DNA of 11,359 bases, taken from Pinguiococcus pyrenoidosus (taxonomy: Eukaryota > Sar > Pinguiophyceae > Pinguiochrysidales > Pinguiochrysidaceae). Shown one piece after another: positions 1 through 7,521 of this stretch (position 1 is the first letter of the stretch; each line of letters begins with the position of its first letter). The notes beneath the pieces were generated by a model. That model had not been told where the DNA came from. It saw nothing but the letters and a program-made list of their open reading frames with translations, and did not search any database. The stretch covers positions 1-11,359 of the forward strand of contig JAAMXY010001600.1 of the NCBI GenBank assembly GCA_019677205.1, written 5' to 3'. The position numbers and the translations under genes are program-made.

Positions 1-941
1 CAAGCGCGTATCCAAGCGCCTATCCGACTGCTGAGCCGACCGCAGAGCCGTCTGCCTATCCAAGCGCTTATCCAACTTCTGAGCCGACTGGAGAGCCGAG
101 TGCTTATCCAAGCGCCTCTCCAACAACGGAGCCGACCGCGGAGCCTTCTGCTTATCCAAGTGCTTATCCGACTGCTGAGCCGACCGCAGAGCCCTCTGCC
201 TATCCAACTGCCTATCCGACTGCTGAGCCGACTGGAGAGCCGTCTGCCTATCCAAGCGCCTATCCGACAACGGCACCGACGGTAGAGCCAAGCGCGTATC
301 CAAGCGCCTATCCGACTGCTGAGCCGACCGCAGAGCCCTCTGCTTATCCAACTGCCTATCCGACTGCTGAGCCGACCGCAGAGCCGTCTGCCTATCCAAG
401 CGCCTATCCGACTTCGACGCCCACTGCCGAGCCGAGTGCCTATCCAAGCGCCTATCCAACATCGGGACCTACCGGAGAACCCAGCGCTTATCCGAGTCTG
501 ACGCCGAGTCCTGAGGATACGCTGTCGCCCACCACCACCGAGTTCTTCCTCAGCCCATCGTTGTTCCCGACATCGGTGCCATCGTTGGAGCCGTCGACGG
601 AGCCAAGTTCTACGCCGTCGACGGAGCCAAGTTCTACGCCGTCGACGGAGCCAAGTTCTACGCCGTCATCGGCGCCATCAGCAGGACCTTCGACATCTCC
701 ATCGGCCGAACCAACCTTCACGACGCCTTCACCCACCATCGCCGAAGAAGAGTTGCCTCCTTCCGCGGATCCGAGCTCGGAGCCAAGTACCGAGCCGAGC
801 GCTGTGCCGAGTTCAGAGCCGAGTACCGAGCCGAGTACGGAGCCGAGTTCGGAGCCGAGTTCCGAGCCGTCGTCGTACTTTACGGAGCAGCCGTCGTTCT
901 ACCCGACGGAACCGGGGAGGCGATTGCGAATGCGAGTCTGA
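1..941 (+). CDS. Tetrapeptide-repeat ([12 protein letters not shown]) protein, C-terminal part
   Basis: The frame starting at base 3 is open from the left edge to TGA at 939-941, giving about 312 residues. The N-terminus lies outside the window. Almost every fourth residue is proline. Residues 1-160 are ten copies of a 16-residue unit of the type [16 protein letters not shown]. After a short non-repetitive linker ([12 protein letters not shown], then [11 protein letters not shown]) come TEPSSTPS repeats, an acidic spacer with EEELPPS, and SEPSTEPS repeats. The tail is basic (GRRLRMRV). No catalytic domain, membrane segment or GPI signal is visible here. Ser/Thr/Pro-rich repeats of this kind are common in algal cell-surface or wall proteins, where they act as O-glycosylated spacers; that role is inferred. 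Tyr-Pro units could allow tyrosine cross-linking, also an inference. A late intron changing the last few residues cannot be excluded. Confidence 0.8.
   Translation, partial: SAYPSAYPTAEPTAEPSAYPSAYPTSEPTGEPSAYPSASPTTEPTAEPSAYPSAYPTAEPTAEPSAYPTAYPTAEPTGEPSAYPSAYPTTAPTVEPSAYPSAYPTAEPTAEPSAYPTAYPTAEPTAEPSAYPSAYPTSTPTAEPSAYPSAYPTSGPTGEPSAYPSLTPSPEDTLSPTTTEFFLSPSLFPTSVPSLEPSTEPSSTPSTEPSSTPSTEPSSTPSSAPSAGPSTSPSAEPTFTTPSPTIAEEELPPSADPSSEPSTEPSAVPSSEPSTEPSTEPSSEPSSEPSSYFTEQPSFYPTEPGRRLRMRV
3..482 (+). repeat. 48-bp coding minisatellite, ten units
   Basis: Ten head-to-tail 48-bp units encode [16 protein letters not shown] with limited variation. Variants include [27 protein letters not shown] and PSASP. 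All units keep exact length and frame, with no indel. An eleventh unit begins at 483 (SAYPS) and then degenerates. The array probably extends beyond the left edge. Confidence 0.93.
591..662 (+). repeat. 24-bp coding repeat, three identical units
   Basis: Three 24-bp copies in tandem start at 591, 615 and 639, each beginning ccgtcgacggagcc. They encode PSTEPSST in the same frame as the upstream 48-bp array. The copies look identical at DNA level, which suggests recent duplication compared with the diverged 48-bp units. Confidence 0.88.
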
Positions 942-1503
942 AGGACAGATGCTAGAGTGCCCGTGTAGATACTGCGTGGTCTTCAGACCCGGATTGGCCT
1001 GAGAGTCTGACGCGAGCAGCGCGTGCGACGCTGCGAAGAGCCTGGAAGGACACGATGCATGGAGTCGGATTGGATTTGACGACGGGGCTTGGACCCATGG
1101 TCCTCCGTTGATAGTTGCTGCGCATGTGGAAGAGACCCTCGTTTCGCGCTCGGTTGGCAAGCCAGTCGCACGAGGGGCGGCCTGCCGATTCGAGCACACC
1201 GTAGAAGGTATTGATAAGCGTTTTTGCATGAACCTTGCGTCTCTTTCTCTTTCTCTGGTACCACCGAAGGCAACCTCACAGATGCACACATCTCGTGAGC
1301 TCCATCGGGATCGTTGCACATTCTGCACAGCCAGGCACGCCGTCCTCCTAGGACGGGCGCGCTTTGCAGGCTTCGTGCCTACCGAGGCAGTCCCTCGCGC
1401 CTCATTCCAGAAACACTGTCGGTACTTCGACGCACGTTTGGCTTACCACGCACACACACATGGGCACCAAGCAACACATCTCTTGGAGCTGCTCGCTATG
1501 ATC
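942..1503. other. Gene-free interval between converging genes
   Basis: This stretch separates the TGA of the repeat protein from the TGA of the shugoshin-like gene, so it should hold both 3' untranslated regions. It contains a pyrimidine run (tctctttctctttctct, near 1240-1256) and a short CA run near 1450. The open frames on either strand lack codon or protein character and overlap one another. No RNA gene was recognised. Confidence 0.55.
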
Positions 1504-2571
1504 TCACGAGTCCGACTCGTCACCGGCAAAGGTGAAGAAGCTGTGGCCCTTGCGCACTTTGACGTTCAACGGCGTGGCAGCGTAGCTCACTGGACGCGAT
1601 ACGCTACGGCGCGAAGATCGCCTCCGCCCTTTCTTGCCATGCGCTGGCGTCTTGGGAGCGCTTGACGAGATACCGCCGGATTCCAGCGGCTCTTTCCCGT
1701 TCTCGTCCTCGTCCTCACTTCTTTTCCGATTGGGCGCATTCGGGCGGCTGGATTTCGTTTGCGTGCTGCTCTCTTTTCGAGCCCCCTTCGCGACGTCGCG
1801 GAGAGGTTCGGCGCTGCGCTGGGCTGAAGTGCTGGAAAGGGGCACACTCGAGTTCGCGGCTCTCTGGCTCTCCAAGTTCGGATGGACATTCTCCTCGAAG
1901 CGCGATGCTCGGAAGCCGTCCAGCGGACAGTCTTCCACTGGGACCATCGACGCATCCAGCGTGCAGAAGCCCTCTGCCTGGCCTGGCAGGTGCCGAGCGT
2001 CTCTCATCGAGTATCGCTTGCGCGGAAGCGGCCGCTTCATCCACACTTGCGGCTGCGTCTCGCCCAGCGACCTCTGCTTCCTGCTGGCCCGTCGGGGCAC
2101 TTCCGGACTGGCCACTTCCTTCCACCCTCGGAGAGGAATCACGTGCACGGGCTCCGCCTTGGGGCGTCGCTTTGGAGACACCACTCGCTGCGCCACTCGG
2201 CCTCGCTCGCGTTCTCTTAGGCTCTGCCGCAGGTCTCCCACGTTGGTCGTCTGCGTGGACGCGTGGCTGTACTGCTGCGCGCGACTTCCAGCCTACGTTC
2301 GTGAGGAGAAGTACGTTCGGGTGAGAATACCGTACCAAGCGCGAAGTTGTAAGATGGGAGTTCAGAACAGTCAACGCACCTCCACAATGCGGTGCTGCAT
2401 CTTGTGGATCTGGCGCCGCAGAGACGCCACCTCTCGTCTGGCCTCTTGGAGATGCCTCGCCAACTCTTCGTTCTGTTTGCGCAGCTCCACCACGCGATCC
2501 GGAAGAAGCAGAGACGCCGCCGCGCGCATTCGCACAGCCGGAACGCCCTCGCCTGCAAGCTCCGCGCTCAT
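1504..2571 (-). CDS. Shugoshin-like centromere cohesion protector
   Basis: Model: exon 1 from 2571 (ATG) to 2380; intron with donor GTGCGT from 2379; exon 2 ending in TGA at 1504. Three in-phase acceptors are possible, so exon 2 starts at 2292, 2274 or 2250, giving 312-326 residues. Exon 1 encodes a coiled coil (about residues 25-64, RVVELRKQNEELARHLQEAR and onward). The middle is low-complexity and charged (KRSEDEDENGKEP). The C-terminus carries a basic block, RRRSSRRSVSRPVSY followed by TPLNVKVRK (1549-1635), and ends 14 residues later. An N-terminal coiled coil plus a C-terminal basic RRSSR...Y..PLN.K.R motif is the layout of shugoshins, which bind PP2A through the coiled coil and histone H2A through the basic motif to protect centromeric cohesin. 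An ATG at 2571 is preferred because the frame upstream to 2598 has only GTG. Shugoshins diverge strongly, so the call rests on layout and motif. A generic coiled-coil nuclear protein is the alternative. Confidence 0.6.
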
Positions 2572-2892
2572 AGCTCTTGTGCTTCGACGGTGCTGCACGA
2601 CACCTCTTCAAGTGACAAGAGACCAATCTCGTTTTCGGGATCTGGATTCTCTCAGAAGCGCAAAGATGGCAGAAAGAGACTGTGCGAAAGGAAGCGAAAG
2701 GCCGTCGATTCCGTTGGAGACGGAGCCCCGGAGCGCACGTTCCGGTCAGACTGTCGGCAACGGATTTTCACGCATCCGTCCAGGAGTAGAGGGGATCGTC
2801 GTCGAGCGTAGAAGCCGAGAGAGGAAACTTGGGTGCTGGACACAGCTGGTGGCGCACGACAGCATGAAGGCTTCAATTCCGAGATTCAAAGG

Positions 2893-2906
2893 TTTTGGCG
2901 GGAAAA
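2893..2906. promoter_or_regulatory. E2F/DP-like box with overlapping hairpin
   Basis: The sequence TTTTGGCGGGAAAA matches the E2F/DP consensus (TTTSGCGSGAAA type) known from cell-cycle promoters of plants and animals. It lies 322 bases upstream of the shugoshin-like ATG and 743 bases upstream of the PP2C ATG. The core also forms a short inverted repeat, TGGCG / CGCCA, with a six-base loop. Function is inferred only from the match and its position. Confidence 0.35.
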
Positions 2907-2911
2907 CGCCA

Positions 2912-3105
2912 GGAATTTTGGAATATATTGTTGTATACTTTTGCATATTAATTAGTACAGAAATACGTAACATCTCAATTCCGAAGATGTGTCCAGTGTA
3001 GATCCGGGGCAAAGTTCGGAATGGTACTACCACAAAGTATCGACCGCTTCAAGTTTGCGATTTTGATTTACTATAATAAACTTCATAAATATGATACTAC
3101 TGAAA
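2912..3105. other. AT-rich island in divergent promoter
   Basis: A sharp drop in GC contains runs such as ggaatatattgttgtatact and actataataaacttcataaa, set in otherwise GC-rich DNA. It lies between two divergent genes. A nucleosome-free promoter core is a reasonable inference. No gene or mobile element was seen. Confidence 0.6.
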
Positions 3106-3648
3106 CTCTCCATGACGATTCCGGATAGCGTCATCGGTCAATCCCAGTTTCACCCCAAAGGGCCCGAAGCTCACCATCTCCTGGTCATCGGCCCCGCCAA
3201 AGGATCGATCGAGGTACTACAGTCCGTAACTTTACATGTGATAGTAGTTTCACCCTTCTCTCCCTCTGCGCTTGTATTCCTCTGCGCCTTTCTCCGCCGA
3301 TCTCCGGTCATCTCGGGCGCAGACGCTTATGTGCCGCGCTTCGCATCGCGCAGGGATCAGCATCGCTTCGCGTGGCTCTTGGGGAGACTACTAGGGGCCA
3401 AAGACCTGTGTTCTGTATCCAACTGGAGCTTGTAGTCGCGTAGTACAGGTGAAGTCTCCAAACTTGACTTCTTCGCGCTCTTGTCGCGCGCGCTTTTCGC
3501 GAAATCGTGCGACAAGGTCGCTGTACCACAGCGAAAGCGGCCTGGGTCACCGGGTCGCACCTTGGCGGCGACTTGATCGCCGGGTTCCTTTGCGTTCCGG
3601 AGGCTTCGCGGAAGATCTCACCGCGCTGTCCGATTCTGCGGCTTTAGA

Positions 3649-5820
3649 ATGGCGTCTCGCGGAGCTCTCGTCCGCCAGGACACTCTGCGCGAGGGCGAGA
3701 TGACGATGGACGTGGAAAACACCGGTAGGCCGCTTGGGGCGCGCGCGGACACCCGAAGCGTATCGATACTGACCGAGCGGCCTGGCAGCAGAGGAGGCCT
3801 GTCCGGAGGGCGTGATCGTCGTGCCCAAGCAGCCCATCGTGGATGGCCAGAAGCGGCCAACAGGCCTGGCCTTGAGGGTATGCCTTTGGGTTCTCCTCGG
3901 TGTGTGATCTCCGGGAGACGCGGTCTAAGGGTCTCTTGGTGGCAGATCACCTGCAGCGCCGAGACCGACATTGGAGGCATGCGGGAGAACCAGGATGACG
4001 TGTACATCTGGAAGGACCCCGCGGGTCGGGGAGTCGTGCTCTGCGTCTTCGACGGCCACGGACGAGAAGTGGGAAAGGTGGCGGCCAATGCGGCCAGGTG
4101 CGTTCTGCTCAGGCGCTGTCTGAATGCTGCAGTTGGTTCCCTGCTGTGCTCACCAAGCTAACCCCACTGTTGTGCCCCTCTTTTGTGCCCCTCTTTTGTG
4201 CCCCTCTTTTGCGTCCGCAGAGGGTTCCTGGAGCGCTGGCTGGAGGAGAACTTTGTGGAGATCTGCGATGGCAATGAGGTAGCGAAGCATCCGAACCAGA
4301 AGCAAGAAGCTATTGGGCCGAAGCACTGACTCTTGGGCCACTTACAGATCGAAGCCTTTCGCTCCATGTTCCGCGGCGCCAACGAGGCGGTCAAGTCTCA
4401 GTTCCGGTGCCATTACGAGTCCCTTGGCGACGAGATCGAGGAGGCGCCCGAAGGATTCCTGCTGAAGGTGCGCAGCAACCTTCTTGGCATGAGATCGAGA
4501 GCGCGCGTTTCCTAACCCCATCTCTGTCTTTGCGCGCCACCGAAGAGGAGAAGGAGCTACGGGCCTTGGCTGTGCGTCTTTGGGGGGTCATCCTTCAGCT
4601 GCGTTTGCATTCTCGAGGACAGAATTTTGACCGCCAACGTCGGAGACTCCTCCGCGCTGATGGCATGCACCCATGGTACGCAGGATGCGAGCAACAACCT
4701 AGCCCGGCGCTGGGTCCAATCGCTATCATCATTATGCGCATCGTCGTCATCATCATCGCCGCCATTCTCATTCACGAGAATCACCATGCTCATGTGGTTG
4801 TGAATCCGCATTTGCCAGGATCGATGCGCGGGGTGGCGAAGTTTCGAGTAGCCGATCTTGCCGAGGGCGTCGCGGAGAACGGCAGAATACCTGCGGAGCT
4901 GATCGTGGAGAACAATGAGCGCGTCGTGATGCTCACCGCGGACCACTCTCCCGAAAGTCCCCATGAATTCAACCGGATGAAGACCAGCCATCCCCACCAT
5001 GAAAGTACGAGGCGTGGCGAGCGAGATACTGGCGAAAAGGAGCGGCAGCTGACTCCGTTTTTCCTTGAATTGCGACGCAGATGAGAAGAAGCCCAGGATG
5101 CAGATGGTGTACGATAACATTGGGCCGGACAAGTCGAACTGCTCGGAGATCTTCCGCCTAGGAGACGATGGCCAACCCATCGTCACATCCAATGGCCGCT
5201 ACTGGAAGAATGTGCGCCAGGAGTGGGCCTGCCTGGTGGCGACGCCGTCCTATGCGCGCTTCCACGACGCGCTGGCGTTCACGAGATCCTTAGGCGACCT
5301 GCACTTGCAAAGCTACGGCGTCAGCCACATGCCGGAGGTGCCGTTCATTTGCCTGCGTCTGCGGCTTGTTTCCTCGGTTCTTGTCGCCATCGTTGATAGC
5401 TAACGGTGTGCCGTCGTGGTAGATCTACGAGCTGAATCTCCTGGAGCTGGCTGAAGCGGTGGCGTCCGCCAAGGGGAGCGGCGAGCAGGCGGGCTTCGCG
5501 ATTGTGGCCGCGTCCGACGGCATCTGGGACAATTGGGTGTTCTCAGATTGCATGGCCTTCGTGCTTGGGGACGCCGAGAAATCGCTGTTTGCGCACGGAC
5601 TTACAGGCGAAGGCAACGTGAGGTAGGTACCACAGTGGCAGGCAAAGACCGTCCAAAGGGGTTTGGCAAGCCCTGGGTAGGCTCAAAGAGGAACACCCAC
5701 AGGGCGAATCAAAGACTAATGGCGGAGAACAAGCGGCGAGCTGTCGAGAACTTCGGGAGCCAGGCAGACAATGCGACTTGTGCGCTGGCCTTCCTGGAGG
5801 TCATTGTGAATGATGGATAG
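3649..5820 (+). CDS. PP2C-family (PPM) protein serine/threonine phosphatase
   Basis: Ten exons: 3649-3724, 3789-3877, 3946-4097, 4221-4278, 4348-4467, 4546-4675, 4819-5004, 5081-5337, 5423-5622, 5703-5820. All borders are GT/AG and the phases close to a 461-residue protein ending in TAG. The PP2C motifs appear in order: RENQDD (68-73), VFDGHG (89-94), GGSSFSC (178-184), LTANVGDSSA (193-202), LTADHSPE (247-254), DALAFTRSLGD (333-343), ASDGIWDNW (386-394) and DNAT (445-448). The metal-binding aspartates D72, D91, D388 and D445 are all present, so an active Mn/Mg-dependent phosphatase is expected. No signal peptide or membrane segment is seen. The spacing between GDSSA and the DHSPE motif is about 30 residues longer than in typical PP2Cs. 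If the intron 3725-3788 and the intron 3878-3945 are not removed, the first exon reads through to 4097 and the protein has 505 residues. The spliced form is preferred because the 3725-3788 intron carries a TACTGAC branch site. Substrate unknown. Confidence 0.92.
4171..4209 (+). repeat. 13-bp triplicate forming a polypyrimidine tract
   Basis: Three identical tandem copies of tgtgcccctcttt lie in the PP2C intron 4098-4220 and run to within 11 bases of its acceptor AG. A CTAAC branch-like motif (4158-4162) sits just upstream. The repeat therefore makes up most of the pyrimidine tract of this intron. Confidence 0.9.
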
Positions 5821-6017
5821 TTTCGACGCGATTCTGGATTGTGTCCCTCCAAAACCGACGCGATCCTTCCCTTCCGTAGTCGCGCCACCGCTCGCCGGAG
5901 TACGGGGTCTGTGCACGTGCTGAACAATGTGAGAAATCGCGGGTTTTCTTGATGGACGAGCGCAGGCTTGTGACAGTGCAGACAAGAGTAATAAGTAAGT
6001 GGCGTCTCATCGCCCCT
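5821..6017. other. Short convergent 3' intergenic gap
   Basis: Only 197 bases separate the PP2C stop from the stop of the opposite-strand membrane protein gene. The two transcripts' 3' untranslated regions must lie close together or overlap. No gene was seen. Confidence 0.55.
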
Positions 6018-7521
6018 TCAACAAGCATTCAACTCGTCGCTGTGCTTCGTTCGTCCGGGCACGGAGGATTGCGCTTCTTCTTCGTCTTGGGGGCGTACAC
6101 AGGGATTCATGGCTCCTTGTTCGCCGCGTCCAGCAGACCTGCTTGCGTTGCATCTGTGGTCAGCAGCTGACCCTCTGTCTGGGACAGCCATGCCGGCTTT
6201 CGCACCTGCGCTGCTGCTGGGCTGTTCCACGTCGACCACGCTTCTTGCACGGGTCACCCCAACTTTCGCAAGCTCTTGGATGACCACTCTGCGAGGCAGA
6301 CCGTATCGCAAAGCGGTCGCACATCTTAAATTTCTTCCTGCCCAAAGCGGGATAAAACTGCCTTGCAGCTCGGTACCTGGCGCGATTGAAGAGCTCTCCG
6401 CCGTCGATCAAGTAGCGCTTGGGGATGGCGGCCGTCGCGCCGATGTCCACCTGCAGACCTCTCGTGAGTTCTATCGGGGGCAGCGCTCAGCAGCGCAAGG
6501 CGCGCAGTCGCACCTCCAAAATGACATACAAAGCGCTCAGCAGCGCCCACACCAAAAGGGCCAGAGCGACGACGTCCCGCGCAGCCAGCCACCAGAGTCG
6601 CTCCCCGGAGTAAGGTCCCAGTTGCGGACATGTCTCCGTCTTTTCCCGCCAAGAGCCTTCTGTTAGTCGCCAGCTTCAAAGCGCCGCAGGCATAGCGCCG
6701 CTCTCCCCACCTCAACGCAACAGTAGCTGAAGTGCAAGTCGACCTCCGACAAGGAATCGCAGAAGAGAGCTCCCAGAATTGCAGCCACCGTCCAGATCTA
6801 GTTGATGAAAGGAACCTCGTGTAAGTTGCGTCGGCCGACTTGCCGTTCGCAAGATGAGCCTCGGCAGTACCCGTAGCAAGAGGTGGTGCTCCATGACCAT
6901 CGCGACGGTGAGGCACAAGCCATTGACGACTGGCCTCGCAAAGCCGAAGTTCCAGCTCGGCGTCAAGGTCCTCCACAGGCCGCTCATCTGCGTCATGGGC
7001 CGCGCGACGGGTCCGACCGGTGTGTAATCCTAAGGGAGCAGATGTGGGTGATGTATCGAGGCGGCGGCACGTGCTGGACATTCTTCGAGGTCGCGCTACC
7101 GCTTCCATGTTCGTGAACGCGACCAGCAGCAAGGGCCCAAGTAGCATGATCACCGCTACGAGGAGACAGCTGAGGCGCCAAGACAGAATGAGCTCGAGGC
7201 ATCACTCCTACGTTCCTCTGCAGGAAGCTTGCGAGTGGTCGTACCGAAGCAAAGAGATGTGGCGAAGAATCGGGACGACTACGCGATACTTCCCGGTCCA
7301 AAGCCTATGAGCAATCAAAGCGTGCAGGAATCAGAACCACGCTCTTGAGCATCCATCCCAAATGCACAAGCGTGTGCCCACGCGACGCACCCGACGTAGT
7401 ACGGATCGGACGGAGGGGCGAACTGAGAATACTGATTGCTGACGATGAAGGCGAAGATGCCGAAGCTGTATGCCACCCCCAGATTGAGCATCATGCTGGG
7501 CTCATCGAAGCAGCGTTGCAT
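6018..7521 (-). CDS. Multi-pass membrane protein of unknown family
   Basis: Exons on the minus strand: 7521-7391, 7304-7245, 7169-7100, 7029-6871, 6797-6744, 6633-6514, 6450-6377, 6288-6018 (TGA). Intron borders are GT/AG, most introns are 63-90 bases, and the phases close to 312 residues. Splicing joins about five hydrophobic segments: MMLNLGVAYSFGIFAFIVSN; CLLVAVIMLLGPLLLVAF; ARPVVNGLCLTVAMVM; IWTVAAILGALFC; and VVALALLVWALLSALYVIL. A polar tail of about 100 residues follows (EQPSSSAG, DEEEAQSS), probably cytoplasmic. The intron between 6744 and 6633 is the weakest: alternative borders (donor after 6711, acceptor before 6639) also keep frame. The N-terminus is uncertain. The frame continues a little upstream of the ATG at 7521 to an acceptor-like site near 7555, so earlier exons may exist. 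I do not recognise the family; a transporter, channel or receptor is possible. Confidence 0.68.

Larger units (their letters stand above)
2572..3648. promoter_or_regulatory. Divergent promoter region between shugoshin-like and PP2C genes
   Basis: About 1.08 kb separates two start codons pointing away from each other. It holds an E2F-like box (2893-2906), an AT-rich island (about 2912-3105) and scattered GTACTAC heptamers (3024-3030, 3214-3220, inverted at 3440-3446, near-copy at 3094-3100). A 114-codon open frame (3091-3435, +) exists, but its protein shows no family character. No TATA box can be assigned with confidence. Confidence 0.5.

Noticed and set aside
3-482. CRISPR-like regular repeat spacing
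   Set aside because: The 48-bp units abut without unique spacers and keep one open reading frame. This is a coding minisatellite in a eukaryotic gene.
488-739. Minus-strand frame with VELGSVDG repeats
   Set aside because: It is the exact reverse-strand shadow of the 24-bp coding repeat of the plus-strand protein.
1715-2626. 303-codon minus-strand open frame overlapping the shugoshin-like gene
   Set aside because: It reads a different frame through both exons and the intron, lacks the coiled coil and basic motif, and has shadow-type composition (Gly/Ala/Arg-rich).
1634-3001. 455-codon plus-strand open frame
   Set aside because: It runs antisense to the shugoshin-like exons and across the AT-rich promoter. 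It is rich in Arg, Ser and Cys without domain character and is best explained as a shadow frame in GC-rich DNA.
3091-3435. 114-codon plus-strand frame in the promoter region
   Set aside because: It starts in the AT-rich island, shows no recognisable domain and is not supported by splice or codon evidence. It is kept only as a remote possibility.
4557-5192. 211-codon minus-strand frame with a poly-Asp run
   Set aside because: It is antisense to PP2C exons. The Asp run is only the reverse of an intronic ATC/ATT-rich stretch (4725-4760).
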